Shown here in pieces: positions 26,910 to 36,574 of a stretch of 64,000 nucleotides of DNA. This stretch comes from Bacillus pumilus (GTDB taxonomy: Bacteria > Bacillota > Bacilli > Bacillales > Bacillaceae): assembly GCF_900186955.1 (NCBI RefSeq), contig NZ_LT906438.1, positions 2,108,001 to 2,172,000 of the forward strand, read 5' to 3'. The position numbers and the translations under genes were made by a program. The notes below the pieces were generated by a model. It saw only the letters and a program-made list of their open reading frames with translations. It searched no databases and had not been told where the DNA came from. The stretch's first letter is position 1. Every line of letters starts with the position of its first letter.

Positions 26910-27254
26910 ATGAATCCCAATAAATTAACACCTGGATACAACCTCATGTGGGAATCAAGCCGAATGATGCTTCCAGAGCACCGGGAGCAGCTGCTTGCTC
27001 AAAAACGGCAGAAAAAAAAATACACCCCTCCCCCGCTGAGCACCGATCAACTGGAAGAAATGAATTTTTTGATCACACAGTCGATTACTGAGGATCAAGC
27101 GATTTGCGTGACATATGCCGCAGCAGGTAGAAAAGAGCAGTTTTGGGGCTGGGTCAAAGCCATTCATTATGAAACGCAGCGCATAAAAATCGTCAATGAT
27201 GAAGATGTTCTCAACCTGTCCTTGCAGCAAATCGTCGCGATCGACCTTGATTAA
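26910..27254 (+). CDS. YolD-like protein, partner of PolY2
   Basis: 114 residues with the YolD layout: an N-terminal stretch with KLTPGYNLMWESSRMMLPEH, then a beta-rich domain (ICVTYAAAGRKEQFWGWVKA ... IVNDEDVLNLSLQQIVAID). YolD proteins are regularly encoded next to UvrX-type polymerases; their role is not established. ATG after GGAGG, 15 bases downstream of polY2, so same SOS transcript. Confidence 0.8.
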   Translation: MNPNKLTPGYNLMWESSRMMLPEHREQLLAQKRQKKKYTPPPLSTDQLEEMNFLITQSITEDQAICVTYAAAGRKEQFWGWVKAIHYETQRIKIVNDEDVLNLSLQQIVAIDLD

Positions 27255-27370
27255 ATGGGGTCAAATGACCGCGCGAATCAGTGGCATAAAAGCACCGGCA
27301 GAAAAAAGCACGCGTCTCCAAATACGAGCCAATCAAACTTCTCTGCCATATGGCGGATGTCCCCTCCATC

Positions 27371-27397
27371 AAATTGTGTATTTAATTTGCACAATTT
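27371..27397 (+). promoter_or_regulatory. Inverted repeat before yqjV
   Basis: AAATTGTG-N11-CACAATTT, 46 bases before the MFS start. It could be an operator of a local regulator, or a weak terminator of the SOS unit since TTTTTC follows. Confidence 0.4.
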
Positions 27398-27442
27398 TTC
27401 ATGTATGATTGGAACATCTTACAAACTCAGGGGAGAAACAGC

Positions 27443-28678
27443 ATGAAAAATAACTTACGTACGCTACATCCGCTTAGTTGGACGATCATCATCGGCACCA
27501 TATTTGGCCGAATGGCGACGTCCATGAGCATTCCTTTTTTGGCCGTTTATTTAACACAAGTCAAAGGCGCCTCAGCTTCTTCTGCTGGATTAATCATTGC
27601 CGTTAGCTCTCTGATTGGGATCGTTGCGAGTTTTTACGGTGGATATATTTCTGATCGTATCGGAAGAAAAAAGGTCATGCTTCTATCAATCTTCGGTTGG
27701 ACACTTGTCTTTGTTGGTTTTGCATTTGCAGATGCCATTTGGGTCTTCTTTATCATGAACGCTTTAAACGGACTGTGCCGGGCACTATTTGAACCAACAT
27801 CTAAGGCGCTCTTATCTGATGTCACCCCGTCAAGTATTCGGTTGTTTGTGTTTAATTTACGATATACAGCCATTAACATAGGGGTCATCTTCGGTCCGCT
27901 GCTTGGCTTATATCTCGGGTCATCGAAAACAACCTTTCCATTTCTCGTCGCTGCCTTCATTTATTTGTTATACGGATTAACGCTGGCCTGGCAATTTCAG
28001 AAACATCCAGTTGCTGCTCCAGAAAACACGAAACAAATTGGGGTCAAAAAAGCCCTTTCCATTATCCAAAAAGATACGGTCTTTAGCATTATCCTCATCG
28101 GCGTTACCTTATGTTCGTTCGGGTATTCGCATTTGAGCTCAACGCTGCCTCAATATTTATCCGCTTCGCCTATGATTGAGGATGGTCCGAAACTGTTTGG
28201 ATACCTTTTATCTTTAAATGCAGTTGTTGTCATTGTCGTACAATATCCGCTCATCATGATCGCCAAACGCTACTCCACCATTTTGTCGCTCACCACTGGG
28301 AATATTCTTCTTGCGGGCAGTTTGTTTGCCATTGCTTTTTCACAGAGTCTCGGCATGCTTGCTTTCATCATTGTCGTGTTTACAATTGGGGAGGTTCTGC
28401 TGTTTGCGATGATGGATCTATTTGTAGACAATGTGGCAAAGCCAGAAGTAAAGGGGTCGTACTTTGGCGCGATGGGATTTTCTCAGCTCGGCAGCGTCAT
28501 CGGACCATTTGTCGGCGGACTATGCATTGACTATTTTGGCGCAGCCCATCCCTTCTCCATTTTTTCAGTCTTGTCGATCATCACCATCGCAGGTGTTCCG
28601 TTCCTACTCATTGGATACTACCGCCTGAAAAAGCGATCCGCAGCTGCCATCGCTGTGAAAGTCAGTGGAGATCATTAA
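27443..28678 (+). CDS. yqjV: MFS efflux transporter YqjV
   Basis: 411 residues, twelve predicted membrane helices, MdtG-like drug-exporter group. The loop 2-3 signature is YGGYISDRIGRKKVM. ATG at 27443 with GGGGAG seven bases upstream; an upstream in-frame ATG lacks an RBS. Substrate unknown. Confidence 0.88.
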   Translation: MKNNLRTLHPLSWTIIIGTIFGRMATSMSIPFLAVYLTQVKGASASSAGLIIAVSSLIGIVASFYGGYISDRIGRKKVMLLSIFGWTLVFVGFAFADAIWVFFIMNALNGLCRALFEPTSKALLSDVTPSSIRLFVFNLRYTAINIGVIFGPLLGLYLGSSKTTFPFLVAAFIYLLYGLTLAWQFQKHPVAAPENTKQIGVKKALSIIQKDTVFSIILIGVTLCSFGYSHLSSTLPQYLSASPMIEDGPKLFGYLLSLNAVVVIVVQYPLIMIAKRYSTILSLTTGNILLAGSLFAIAFSQSLGMLAFIIVVFTIGEVLLFAMMDLFVDNVAKPEVKGSYFGAMGFSQLGSVIGPFVGGLCIDYFGAAHPFSIFSVLSIITIAGVPFLLIGYYRLKKRSAAAIAVKVSGDH

Positions 28679-28706
28679 AAAAACCGCTCACGTTTGAGCG
28701 GTTTTT
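28679..28706. terminator. Bidirectional terminator between yqjV and coaA
   Basis: AAAACCGCTCA/TGAGCGGTTTT stem flanked by an A-run and a T-run, serving both convergent genes. Confidence 0.92.
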
Positions 28707-28708
28707 CT

Positions 28709-29668
28709 TTATACTCGGCGGATAGCAATCTCTTCCACCTTATGCTGATCACCTTTTTTCAAAATGAGATCAGCTCGATATTTTGTCGGTAAAATATTTT
28801 GATATAAATTAGGGCGATTGACGGTATTCCAAATTGTGCTTGCCATGTGATCTGCCTCTTCATCCGTCAAATCTTTGTATTGATGAAAGAAGGATTCAGG
28901 ATCTTGGAAAGCTGTTTCCCTCAGCAAACGGAACCGTTCTTTATACCATGATTGAATTTGCGTTTCAGCAGCATCTACATAAATCGAAAAATCAAAGAAA
29001 TCTGATACAAACACACGCGGTTCATCCTTCAGATCATCCAGCGCTGGGGATTGCAGCACATTGATTCCTTCAATAATAACAATATCGGCATCCTCCACCG
29101 TTTCATACACACCATCAAGCCGGTCATAGGTCAGATGCGAATATACCGGGGCATGCACAGTTTGTTTCCCTGATTTTAATTCGTTTAAAAAAGACAACAA
29201 GGCTTTGACATCATAGCTTTCTGGGAAGCCTTTCTTTTCCATGAGTCCTCGATCCTTTAATTCTTTTTGAGGATACAAAAAGCCATCGGTTGTCACAAGA
29301 CTCACTTTCAGTCCATCTCCAAGCCTCGATAAAAGCGTTTCGATGATACGGGCCGTTGTGCTTTTCCCGACAGCCACACTTCCAGCAATCCCAATGAGAA
29401 AAGGAATTTTCGCATGATGTGGGTAGTTTAAAAAGGCATTCACATGCTGATTTTTTTGTTTTTCTGCAAAGACATGCAATGTCAGAAAACGAATAAGTGG
29501 TATGTAAATATCCTGAACTTCTTCAAGGGATAAATAGTCATTTAATCCTTGAAGTGCTCTTGCTTCCTCTTCTGAAACAGATACCGGCATATATTCTCCA
29601 AGAGCAGACCAAGCCTCTCTTGTATGACGTGTATATAAAGTATTAAAATCTAGTCGCGTGTCACTCAA
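28709..29668 (-). CDS. coaA: Pantothenate kinase type I
   Basis: First step of coenzyme A synthesis. P-loop GIAGSVAVGKST at residues 93-104 (Lys102), substrate region YDVKALLSFL, VSDFFDFSIYVDA. TTG at 29666-29668, with GGTGGG six bases upstream, gives 319 residues, identical in length to B. subtilis CoaA; GTG and TTG codons 12-15 bases earlier lie in the RBS itself. Confidence 0.93.
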   Translation of the reverse strand: MSDTRLDFNTLYTRHTREAWSALGEYMPVSVSEEEARALQGLNDYLSLEEVQDIYIPLIRFLTLHVFAEKQKNQHVNAFLNYPHHAKIPFLIGIAGSVAVGKSTTARIIETLLSRLGDGLKVSLVTTDGFLYPQKELKDRGLMEKKGFPESYDVKALLSFLNELKSGKQTVHAPVYSHLTYDRLDGVYETVEDADIVIIEGINVLQSPALDDLKDEPRVFVSDFFDFSIYVDAAETQIQSWYKERFRLLRETAFQDPESFFHQYKDLTDEEADHMASTIWNTVNRPNLYQNILPTKYRADLILKKGDQHKVEEIAIRRV

Positions 29669-29854
29669 AGTCTTTCCCACCAATCTTCACTAAACTCGTA
29701 ACCAAAAAGACGATAATCCGATTGTAGCTTAAAATGAAGGCGCTGTCTTTATTTTTCCACTAAAGTTTGCTTCTTTTGCGAAAAAAGCATTAAAAAAAGG
29801 AAAATGAGGGTAAATAAGAGTATTCAGTTCGATAGATAGAAGGGAGCACACCAA

Positions 29855-31183
29855 ATGAAATATATGATCATTGGCGGAGATGCAGCAGGAATGAGCTGTG
29901 CTATGCAAATATATCGAGAGGATCCAGATGCACATATTGTCGCTTTTGAAAAAGGAGAGATTTTCTCATATGGACAGTGCGGCCTCCCCTACTTGATCGG
30001 CGGTCTCATTGATCACCACAGCAAGCTGATTGCACGCAGCGCTGAAACATTTCGCGACAAATATGGAATTGATGCTCGATGCTTACACGAAGTGACCTCC
30101 ATTGATCCAAAGCAAAAAACGGTGTCAGGTCATCATACGAAAACAAAAGCATCCTTTACCGAAAGCTATGACCGCCTCTTAATTGCGACAGGAGCAAGCC
30201 CTGTTAAACTGGATTTAAACAATCAACCGCTAGAAGGCGTACACGTATTAAAAACCATTCCGCATGCGCTGTCCATTTTAGACCACTTAAAACAAGATAT
30301 CACACATGTCACGATCATTGGCGGTGGATATATCGGCTTAGAGATGGCTGAAAATTTAAAAGCGCTGGGAAAAAAGGTACATATCATTCAGCGGGGTTCA
30401 ACACTTGGTCCGGGTTTTGACCCCGATATGGCGAAGCACCTGAAAGAAGAGGCGGGTGCCCAAGGCATTCACGTGACACTCGGGGAAACCGTGCAGACAT
30501 TAGAGGGCGAATCACATGTCACAGCTGTTCAAACAGACAAACAAACCATAAAAACAGATATGGTCATCATGGCCATCGGCGTCACCCCGCAAACATCCTT
30601 TTTAGACAAAACAGAAATCAAACGGCTTTCAAATGGCGCCATTGTTGTAAATGAATACATGCAAACCAATGTAAAAGACATCTATGCTGCCGGGGATTGC
30701 GCAGCCACTTATCACCGCATCAAACAATCACTCGATTATATCCCGCTCGGCACAACGGCGAATAAACAAGGAAGAATCGCTGGTTTTCATATGACGGGAA
30801 CAGACCGGGCGTTTCAAGGGGTGATTGGAACTGCCGTCATGAAATTTATGAGCATGACAGCGGGACGAACGGGCTTATCTGAAAAGGAAGCACAAGCAGC
30901 TGATATTCCTTTTTCCACCATCACCATTGACAGTACGGATCACGCTGGATATTATCCAGATGCGCAGAAAATGAAAATCAAACTGATTTACAGAAGTGAT
31001 GACTACACCTTGCTCGGTGCCCAAATCATCGGAAGAAACGGTGTAGATAAACGGATCGATGTGATGGCAACTGCTCTTTACCAACAGCTAACCATAACAG
31101 ATCTTGAAGATTTAGATATTAGCTATGCACCGCCTTTTAACAGTGTGTGGGACCCGCTTCAGCAAGCAGCAAGGCGGAGATAA
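29855..31183 (+). CDS. Coenzyme A disulfide reductase-like FAD enzyme
   Basis: 442-residue pyridine nucleotide-disulfide oxidoreductase. FAD fold at MKYMIIGGDAAGMSCA, NAD(P)H fold at THVTIIGGGYIGLEMA, second FAD motif DIYAAGDCA. A single active-site Cys42 in SYGQCGLPY, the layout of CoA-disulfide reductase and NADH oxidase rather than the CxxxxC of lipoamide enzymes. It probably keeps CoA thiols reduced in a bacillus that lacks glutathione. Divergent from coaA. Not present at this place in B. subtilis. Confidence 0.82.
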   Translation: MKYMIIGGDAAGMSCAMQIYREDPDAHIVAFEKGEIFSYGQCGLPYLIGGLIDHHSKLIARSAETFRDKYGIDARCLHEVTSIDPKQKTVSGHHTKTKASFTESYDRLLIATGASPVKLDLNNQPLEGVHVLKTIPHALSILDHLKQDITHVTIIGGGYIGLEMAENLKALGKKVHIIQRGSTLGPGFDPDMAKHLKEEAGAQGIHVTLGETVQTLEGESHVTAVQTDKQTIKTDMVIMAIGVTPQTSFLDKTEIKRLSNGAIVVNEYMQTNVKDIYAAGDCAATYHRIKQSLDYIPLGTTANKQGRIAGFHMTGTDRAFQGVIGTAVMKFMSMTAGRTGLSEKEAQAADIPFSTITIDSTDHAGYYPDAQKMKIKLIYRSDDYTLLGAQIIGRNGVDKRIDVMATALYQQLTITDLEDLDISYAPPFNSVWDPLQQAARRR

Positions 31184-31217
31184 AAAGACGGTCACAATGG
31201 CAGCTTACTTCAAAAAA

Positions 31218-31250
31218 AAGAAACCAGTTCACAACCGGTTTCTTTTTTTT
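31218..31250. terminator. Terminator between the CoA-disulfide reductase and yqjQ
   Basis: AAAGAAACCAGTT/AACCGGTTTCTTT stem followed by a T-run of eight; convergent genes on both sides. Confidence 0.88.
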
Positions 31251-32025
31251 ATTTTTTCATCATCGCTTTGCGTGCTACTTTTTCAAATAAAAATGGGAAT
31301 AATTGATACAATTTACTGCCAGCGTTCATCCATCCAGGCAGATTAATCTCTCTTTTTTTCGTCATCATAGCGGATACGACCTTCTCAGCCACCTTGTCCG
31401 CACTAAGCATCATGAATTCCACATTCTTCACATATTCACCGCTGCGATCGGCGATGGTAAAGAAGTCAGTGGCAATCGGGCCTGGATTCACTGTGGTGAC
31501 GTGAATGCCGATGTCTGACAGCTCCATTCTGAGGCTGTTTGAAAAGCCAAGGACGGCATGCTTGGATGCGGAATAAATGGCTGATTTCGGGGTGGCAATC
31601 TTTCCTGCCTGAGAGGCAATATTGATAATATGTCCATGTCCTCTTTGTTTCATCTCTGGAATGACCTTTTTCGTGCAAGCGATTAAACCAAACACGTTTA
31701 CTTCAAACATCGACACCATTTCCTCAATGGATGCATCTTCAACGAGATCGAACGCACCGAAACCGGCATTGTTAACCAAAATATCAACAGCCCCCACTTC
31801 TTCATATGCGCGATCAATGTCCTCAATGTGACTGACATCTAGCTCCACGATGTGACACACTCCGCCAGCACTCATAATCTTTTCTTTTACACCCGTCAGC
31901 TTTTCAATTCGTCTTGCTGAAATCATGATCTCTGCGCCTTCTTCTGCTGCCAAATACGCCATTTTTTCACCAATGCCACCAGATGCGCCAGTAATCCATA
32001 TTCTCTTTCCTGTTAATCGCCCCAT
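31249..32025 (-). CDS. yqjQ: Short-chain dehydrogenase YqjQ
   Basis: 258 residues, classical [11 protein letters not shown] at 12-19, NNAG at 85-88, catalytic S138, Y151 and K155 (YSASK). ATG at 32023-32025 with AAGGAG upstream. The hydrophobic C-terminal tail ([17 protein letters not shown]) suggests membrane association. Follows yqjP by 12 bases in one unit. Substrate unknown. Confidence 0.9.
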   Translation of the reverse strand: MGRLTGKRIWITGASGGIGEKMAYLAAEEGAEIMISARRIEKLTGVKEKIMSAGGVCHIVELDVSHIEDIDRAYEEVGAVDILVNNAGFGAFDLVEDASIEEMVSMFEVNVFGLIACTKKVIPEMKQRGHGHIINIASQAGKIATPKSAIYSASKHAVLGFSNSLRMELSDIGIHVTTVNPGPIATDFFTIADRSGEYVKNVEFMMLSADKVAEKVVSAMMTKKREINLPGWMNAGSKLYQLFPFLFEKVARKAMMKK

Positions 32026-32037
32026 GCGTTTCACTCC

Positions 32038-32988
32038 TTAGTTTGCCCTGTAGTAGAGAATTCCATCTTTTTGCACTTCTTCAATTTGTCCAGCCTCTAA
32101 GAGGACATCAAGCTGCCCAACTGTCTCTGACATCGTTAAAAATAAGGCCTCTTCGTACAGCACTGGAAATAGCTTGCGGCAAAGATGAAAGGCAGTCATT
32201 TCTTTTCGTTTGAGTAGCTGATACATCGTATTTGCCCGTTTTTCTTGTTTCTTAAATCTTTCTTCGATTAATTCATGATGAGACGTGATGAGCAGCCCGT
32301 GTCCTGGATAAATCGTCTTGATCGGCAGATGCAGTAATCGATTGAGTGATGCTTTATATTGAAGCAGCGATTTTTGGCGCTCCTCCCCTTCATACGGCGC
32401 TTCCATTAACGGGTTTGAGGAAATGGTCGTCAAAAGTAGGTCTCCACCAATGAAATGGCCCGTTGTTTCATCTAGAAAGGAAAGATGAGATTGTGCATGT
32501 CCCGGTGTTTCCATCACAAAGAAGTGTTCATGCCCTTTCAATCGATCGCCTTCTTTGATGACGTCATCTACATGTGCAGTACAAGAATATGTATAAGATT
32601 GCTTCACGATTCTTTCACACTCACCTCGGCGAAGCGGCACACCTAACTGCTGAAAAAATCGTTCCATAAAAGCAATTTGACGCTCTTTAAACACAGGGTC
32701 CTGGCTAATATACGGCTCATTTAACTCATGTCCGATCACACGGACATGAGGTTTCATCAGATTTAAAAGACCGACATGATCTGCATGATGATGGGTCAAC
32801 ACCACTTGATCAATATCGTCTATTGATAAACGATGCTCCTGTAATTGCGTGACAAAGGCGTGCTCCGCCTCTTCTGTCATCGGCCCGCAGTCTACTAAGG
32901 TCACGGCTTCTCCTTTTAAAATATATGCATGTACATCTCCAACAGCAAATGGTGTCGGGATGGATAATTGAATGATGTCTTCTTTCAC
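32038..32988 (-). CDS. yqjP: Metallo-beta-lactamase-fold hydrolase YqjP
   Basis: 316 residues. Zinc motif THHHADHVG near residue 65-73, further ligands in ETPGHAQSHLSF and GGDLLL, and the final His in YPGHG. C-terminal winged-helix-like region (MYQLLKRKEMTAFHLCRKLF). Likely a thioester or lactone hydrolase; substrate unknown. GTG start at 32986-32988 with AGGAGATGA further upstream than usual. Confidence 0.88.
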   Translation of the reverse strand: MKEDIIQLSIPTPFAVGDVHAYILKGEAVTLVDCGPMTEEAEHAFVTQLQEHRLSIDDIDQVVLTHHHADHVGLLNLMKPHVRVIGHELNEPYISQDPVFKERQIAFMERFFQQLGVPLRRGECERIVKQSYTYSCTAHVDDVIKEGDRLKGHEHFFVMETPGHAQSHLSFLDETTGHFIGGDLLLTTISSNPLMEAPYEGEERQKSLLQYKASLNRLLHLPIKTIYPGHGLLITSHHELIEERFKKQEKRANTMYQLLKRKEMTAFHLCRKLFPVLYEEALFLTMSETVGQLDVLLEAGQIEEVQKDGILYYRAN

Positions 32989-33113
32989 TTTTTTATGTCA
33001 TCTCCTGCTTTTTGACTCATGGTTCATTGTAACTCCGTCTTCTTTATTCATTGTATCCTGCAAAGGGCAGACTGTCATGCGGTTTAGGCGGTCAATTTTT
33101 TTATCTGTCCCTA

Positions 33114-33143
33114 TTGACACAAACTTGTCCATCGTTGCATAAT
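33114..33143 (+). promoter_or_regulatory. Sigma-A promoter of proI
   Basis: TTGACA (33114-33119), 18-base spacer, CATAAT (33138-33143), directly before the T-box leader. Confidence 0.75.
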
Positions 33144-33180
33144 GAACAACAAATATAAAATGCGTGATGACAAGGATTAG

Positions 33181-33388
33181 TAAGCAAAATAATGATGCAA
33201 GAGAGTGAGGTCCGCCGGCTGTAAGACCTCACCATCCTCTTATTTGCTGAACCTGCCCTTTGAGCTGTTAGGCAAACCTAAACGTTTCCCGCGTTAAGGG
33301 ACTAGAGCTGAGTATGCATATTTGCATGCTAATTGAGGGTGGTACCGCGAAAAACCTTTCGTCCTTTTCAGGCGAGAGGTTTTTTTAT
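33181..33388 (+). promoter_or_regulatory. T-box riboswitch (proline tRNA) in the proI leader
   Basis: The T-box sequence AGGGTGGTACCGCG is at 33336-33349; its TGGT can pair with the tRNA acceptor end ACCA. A terminator follows at 33350-33388 (AAACCTTTCG/CGAGAGGTTT then T7). Stem I is closed by AGCAAA/TTTGCT (33183-33188 with 33243-33248); CCT at 33236-33238 is the likely proline specifier. Uncharged tRNA-Pro would turn on proI. Confidence 0.88.
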
Positions 33389-33410
33389 TTTCTACAAGGA
33401 GGAGCAGCTT

Positions 33411-34238
33411 ATGAGTAAAATTGGATTTATTGGTGCAGGCTCAATGGCAGAGTCGATGATGAAAGGTTTATTAAAAAGTGGCATCATGTCAAATGAAGAT
33501 ATTATTGTCACAAATAAAACGAATGAAAAACGTCTAGAAGAATTAAAGGTGCGTTATGGGGTCAAAACGGATTTCTCTCGTTCTTTTATTTATGAAGAAG
33601 CGGATATTCTCGTATTTGCTTTAAAACCGAAAGATGCGGAAAGCGGGATATCTGAAGTGCGGCCTCATTTACAAGGGCAGCTGATCATTTCGATTTTAGC
33701 GGGCATCTCTATTGAAACGATTCAACACTATGCTGGCGAGAAGACTGCGGTGGTTCGCGCGATGCCAAATACATCAGCCGCCATTCAGCAATCAGCAACA
33801 GGCATTGCCGTCAGTCAAGAAGTGACAGAGGATCAAAAGAAAAAAGCAATCGAGCTGTTTGAAACGATCGGTCATGTGACGGTATTGGATGAATCACAGC
33901 TGAATGCTGTTACAGCTATTGCAGGAAGCGGTCCAGCCTTTATTTATCATTTGATTGAAGGAATGGAGCGAGGCGCTTCGGAACTTGGGATGGACCAAGC
34001 AACAGCGAAGCTGCTCATCTGCCAAATGATTGCGGGCGCCGCAAACATGCTTCAAAGCAGCGGTAAAGAACCTGCTGAACTGCGCAAAGAAATCACAAGT
34101 GAAGGCGGAACGACAGAAGCCGGCCTGAACACACTTGCTGCCTATCAATTTGAAGAAGCCGTTGTCGATTGTGTCAAAACCGCAACAAAACGCGCAGCAG
34201 AATTAAACGAAATGTTTTCAGCAAGCACGTATAAATGA
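33411..34238 (+). CDS. proI: Pyrroline-5-carboxylate reductase ProI
   Basis: 275 residues; reduces P5C to proline with NADPH. Rossmann motif IGFIGAGSMAESMMKGL at the start, VVRAMPNTSA, and the conserved C-terminal helix TSEGGTTEAGL. ATG after AAGGAGGAG. Controlled by the T-box directly upstream, so made when charged tRNA-Pro is low. Confidence 0.95.
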   Translation: MSKIGFIGAGSMAESMMKGLLKSGIMSNEDIIVTNKTNEKRLEELKVRYGVKTDFSRSFIYEEADILVFALKPKDAESGISEVRPHLQGQLIISILAGISIETIQHYAGEKTAVVRAMPNTSAAIQQSATGIAVSQEVTEDQKKKAIELFETIGHVTVLDESQLNAVTAIAGSGPAFIYHLIEGMERGASELGMDQATAKLLICQMIAGAANMLQSSGKEPAELRKEITSEGGTTEAGLNTLAAYQFEEAVVDCVKTATKRAAELNEMFSASTYK

Positions 34239-34245
34239 TAGAGAA

Positions 34246-34281
34246 AAGCACCTGTTTTGATGACAGGTGCTTTTTATTTTT
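34246..34281 (+). terminator. Terminator after proI
   Basis: AAGCACCTGT/ACAGGTGCTT stem followed by TTTTTATTTTTAT. Confidence 0.92.
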
Positions 34282-34391
34282 ATCTAATGAGTGATTTTTC
34301 ACAAATAATTAACAAATATTAACAAGGTATATATTACCTAATGCAGAATTACTTATATGTACCACAAAAATGAGGAAGAGGAGTGTTTTAA

Positions 34392-34664
34392 ATGAAATTA
34401 GTTAAGGTTCTTACTGGATCCGCATTGTCACTCGCTTTACTTTTTTCCGCAGCACCTGCATTTGCTACAAGTGCACATTCTAACGCAAAGGATGTCCACG
34501 TTACAAGTGATTTTAAAGCTCAACTTTACACATGGGATATTACCAACAATACTGGTATTTTTGCCAATTCGTTCGAACAAGATGGGATTAAATGGTATAT
34601 AAAAGGCATCACTAAAAATTCTGATGGAACTTGGACAGCTCATTATGAGGGTAGACGAGTATAA
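34392..34664 (+). CDS. Small secreted LCI-like peptide precursor 2
   Basis: 90-residue precursor: signal peptide about 1-26 (ending APAFA), mature part about 64 residues. The C-terminal half (TGIFANSFEQDGIKWYIKG, then WTAHYEG) follows the LCI antimicrobial peptide pattern (NGNFAASFVLDGTKWIFKS ... WVGIYE) more closely than copy 1 and has no Cys. ATG with AGAGGAG about nine bases upstream. Preceded by an AT-rich region with a short palindrome (AGGTA/TACCT, 34325-34339). Stand-alone gene with its own terminator; not found here in B. subtilis. Antimicrobial role inferred from the family. Confidence 0.72.
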   Translation: MKLVKVLTGSALSLALLFSAAPAFATSAHSNAKDVHVTSDFKAQLYTWDITNNTGIFANSFEQDGIKWYIKGITKNSDGTWTAHYEGRRV

Positions 34665-34672
34665 TTCTAACT

Positions 34673-34700
34673 GGGAGCCTACGGCTCCCCTTACTATTTT
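34673..34700 (+). terminator. Terminator after LCI-like gene 2
   Basis: GGGAGCC/GGCTCCC stem with three-base loop, then CCTTACTATTTT. The tail is weakly T-rich. Confidence 0.65.
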
Positions 34701-34820
34701 AAAGTAATAAAACATTCTTCCCCCCTTCTTCTTTTCTCATTAACCTTCATTTACTCTACATCCTTCACTCAAAGCACATAAGCTTTCAAAGACTCTAGAA
34801 ACCTCATACATAAACAAGAC

Positions 34821-36434
34821 TTATTTTTTCTCTAACAAAGCATGAATCGCTGATTCTAGTAATTCTGGCAAAATGCCGAATGAGAACGGGATGTGCAGCC
34901 GCTCTGTCCATTTGTGCGGGTCCTTTCCTAATGGGCCCACGTTAATAACTGGAACGTAAAGTGCTCCCTTTTCTCCTTCCGGTAAAGAATAGCCTTTCTG
35001 GTAAAGCGGCATATTGGTCGTGTAATGACCTACTTCCTGTTTTTCGAGCTGTAAGTAACTTAAATCAGATAATCCCGGGAAATATTTCACTTCTTCTATT
35101 TCAAGTCCATAACTCTTCTTTGCCTCTATTTGAATCCTCTTTAAGGTTGCTTGGATATGCGGATCTTCCGTTGAGGAAACCGCAGGATAAAATGGTGGAC
35201 TATAAAATAGAACAATGAGCGGCCCTTCTTCCTTACAAAGCGTCGTCAGCTCAGAGACGATTTTGGTTGAAAAATCACGATCTCCAAGCTCACCTCGATT
35301 GGCGAACGCATAGTTCACAATGCGTTCAACCTCCTGTTTACCTGATCGTTCAGCAGCTTTTTGATACAGCTCATGATACGTGAGAACGGTAATCCTCGTA
35401 TCAATCGGTGTAAAAGGTTTAAAGCGCTGAAATTCTGCTGTTTTTTGTTTAAGATCAGCTTCGATTTGGTCTGCTGCTTGTTTCGCCGTGTGATAAAGAA
35501 GTCCGTGCAGTTCTTCACTTGAACGATTCATCATCAGCACATTAAATAAAGAAACAGCTGTGTGAGGTGTTTGAACGGAATAGGCTTCTTTTAAATCCTT
35601 TTGCATTAAGTTGGTTGGGGGCGGCGTGACTTCACCATCTACTTCCTCACAATAATCACTATTCAGCTCTAACAGCCGATTTAATGCAGATACCATAAAA
35701 TTCGCATTTAAGCCTGAGAACGGCTCTCCTACATGTGTTTCAATTCCTTTGCAGAAAAATCCGGCCAGCACCTTCCCTATACTGCCTGTATACATATAAT
35801 AATGTTCATCACCTGGATACTTTTCAAACATAGGCTCACTGTTTAAGCACGCGGTATAGTCAAGGTCATGCTTTTCCTTAAGCTCCTTTAGTTTTGGAAC
35901 AGCTTCAAGCATTCCTTGAGAATTCACTTCTTCATCCGGGACTGTGACGAGTAGGACATTTCCATCAAATGTCTCTGCCATCGCTCTTTCCAGCATGGAC
36001 AGCTGTACAGTAAGACCTGCCTTCATATCCATGGCACCTCTTCCAAACAACCAGTCACCTGAAGCTAGATCTTCTCTTGCTCTTTTTGGGAGAAGCGCAC
36101 TTTTTTGAGAAAATGACGCCATTAACTCCTCTGGCTTGCATGCCATGTTTTGAAATTCACCGTAATCTTCTGTATCAACAACATCGAAATGACTAAGCAG
36201 CAAAACGGTACGAGAAAGAGAACTGCGCTTTACAAGCGCCGTTAAATAATACCGGCCATCTTTCATCGGATGCAAAGCCAAATGATCAGGATTCTGCTTG
36301 TAATAAGGCCGCTCCCTCAGTAAATAATATAAATATTCAGCTAACGCCACTTCTCCAGTTGTACCCGATATGCTTTCATACTGCATAAGAGCTGTGAGCA
36401 GTTCCTTTCGTTCACTCTCTGTTTGCCATTTCAT
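34821..36434 (-). CDS. yqjN: RocB-like M20 family peptidase / amidohydrolase YqjN
   Basis: 537 residues. Metal-binding motifs: LLLSHFDVVD (His and Asp ligands), GRGAMDMKAGL (bridging Asp), and VPDEEVNSQG (Glu pair). Resembles RocB of arginine degradation. Substrate unknown. ATG after AAAGGGGGAG. Same place as yqjN in B. subtilis, but here the second LCI-like gene lies between it and proI. Confidence 0.87.
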   Translation of the reverse strand: MKWQTESERKELLTALMQYESISGTTGEVALAEYLYYLLRERPYYKQNPDHLALHPMKDGRYYLTALVKRSSLSRTVLLLSHFDVVDTEDYGEFQNMACKPEELMASFSQKSALLPKRAREDLASGDWLFGRGAMDMKAGLTVQLSMLERAMAETFDGNVLLVTVPDEEVNSQGMLEAVPKLKELKEKHDLDYTACLNSEPMFEKYPGDEHYYMYTGSIGKVLAGFFCKGIETHVGEPFSGLNANFMVSALNRLLELNSDYCEEVDGEVTPPPTNLMQKDLKEAYSVQTPHTAVSLFNVLMMNRSSEELHGLLYHTAKQAADQIEADLKQKTAEFQRFKPFTPIDTRITVLTYHELYQKAAERSGKQEVERIVNYAFANRGELGDRDFSTKIVSELTTLCKEEGPLIVLFYSPPFYPAVSSTEDPHIQATLKRIQIEAKKSYGLEIEEVKYFPGLSDLSYLQLEKQEVGHYTTNMPLYQKGYSLPEGEKGALYVPVINVGPLGKDPHKWTERLHIPFSFGILPELLESAIHALLEKK

Positions 36435-36574
36435 TCGTTCTCCCCCTTTGCTTTCTCTATTTCTCCATTATACAAAAACGTGTATAAAAGCTATATTCTT
36501 TGAGCACCTTTTATGACGAAAGTTTGAATGGCTGTTATAATCGGCTATACAATTCTATGAGGAGGCGAAGGTAT

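Noticed and set aside
33181..33388. Strong hairpins before proI as a plain terminator
   Set aside because: The T-box sequence AGGGTGGTACCGCG and the proline gene behind it identify a T-box riboswitch.
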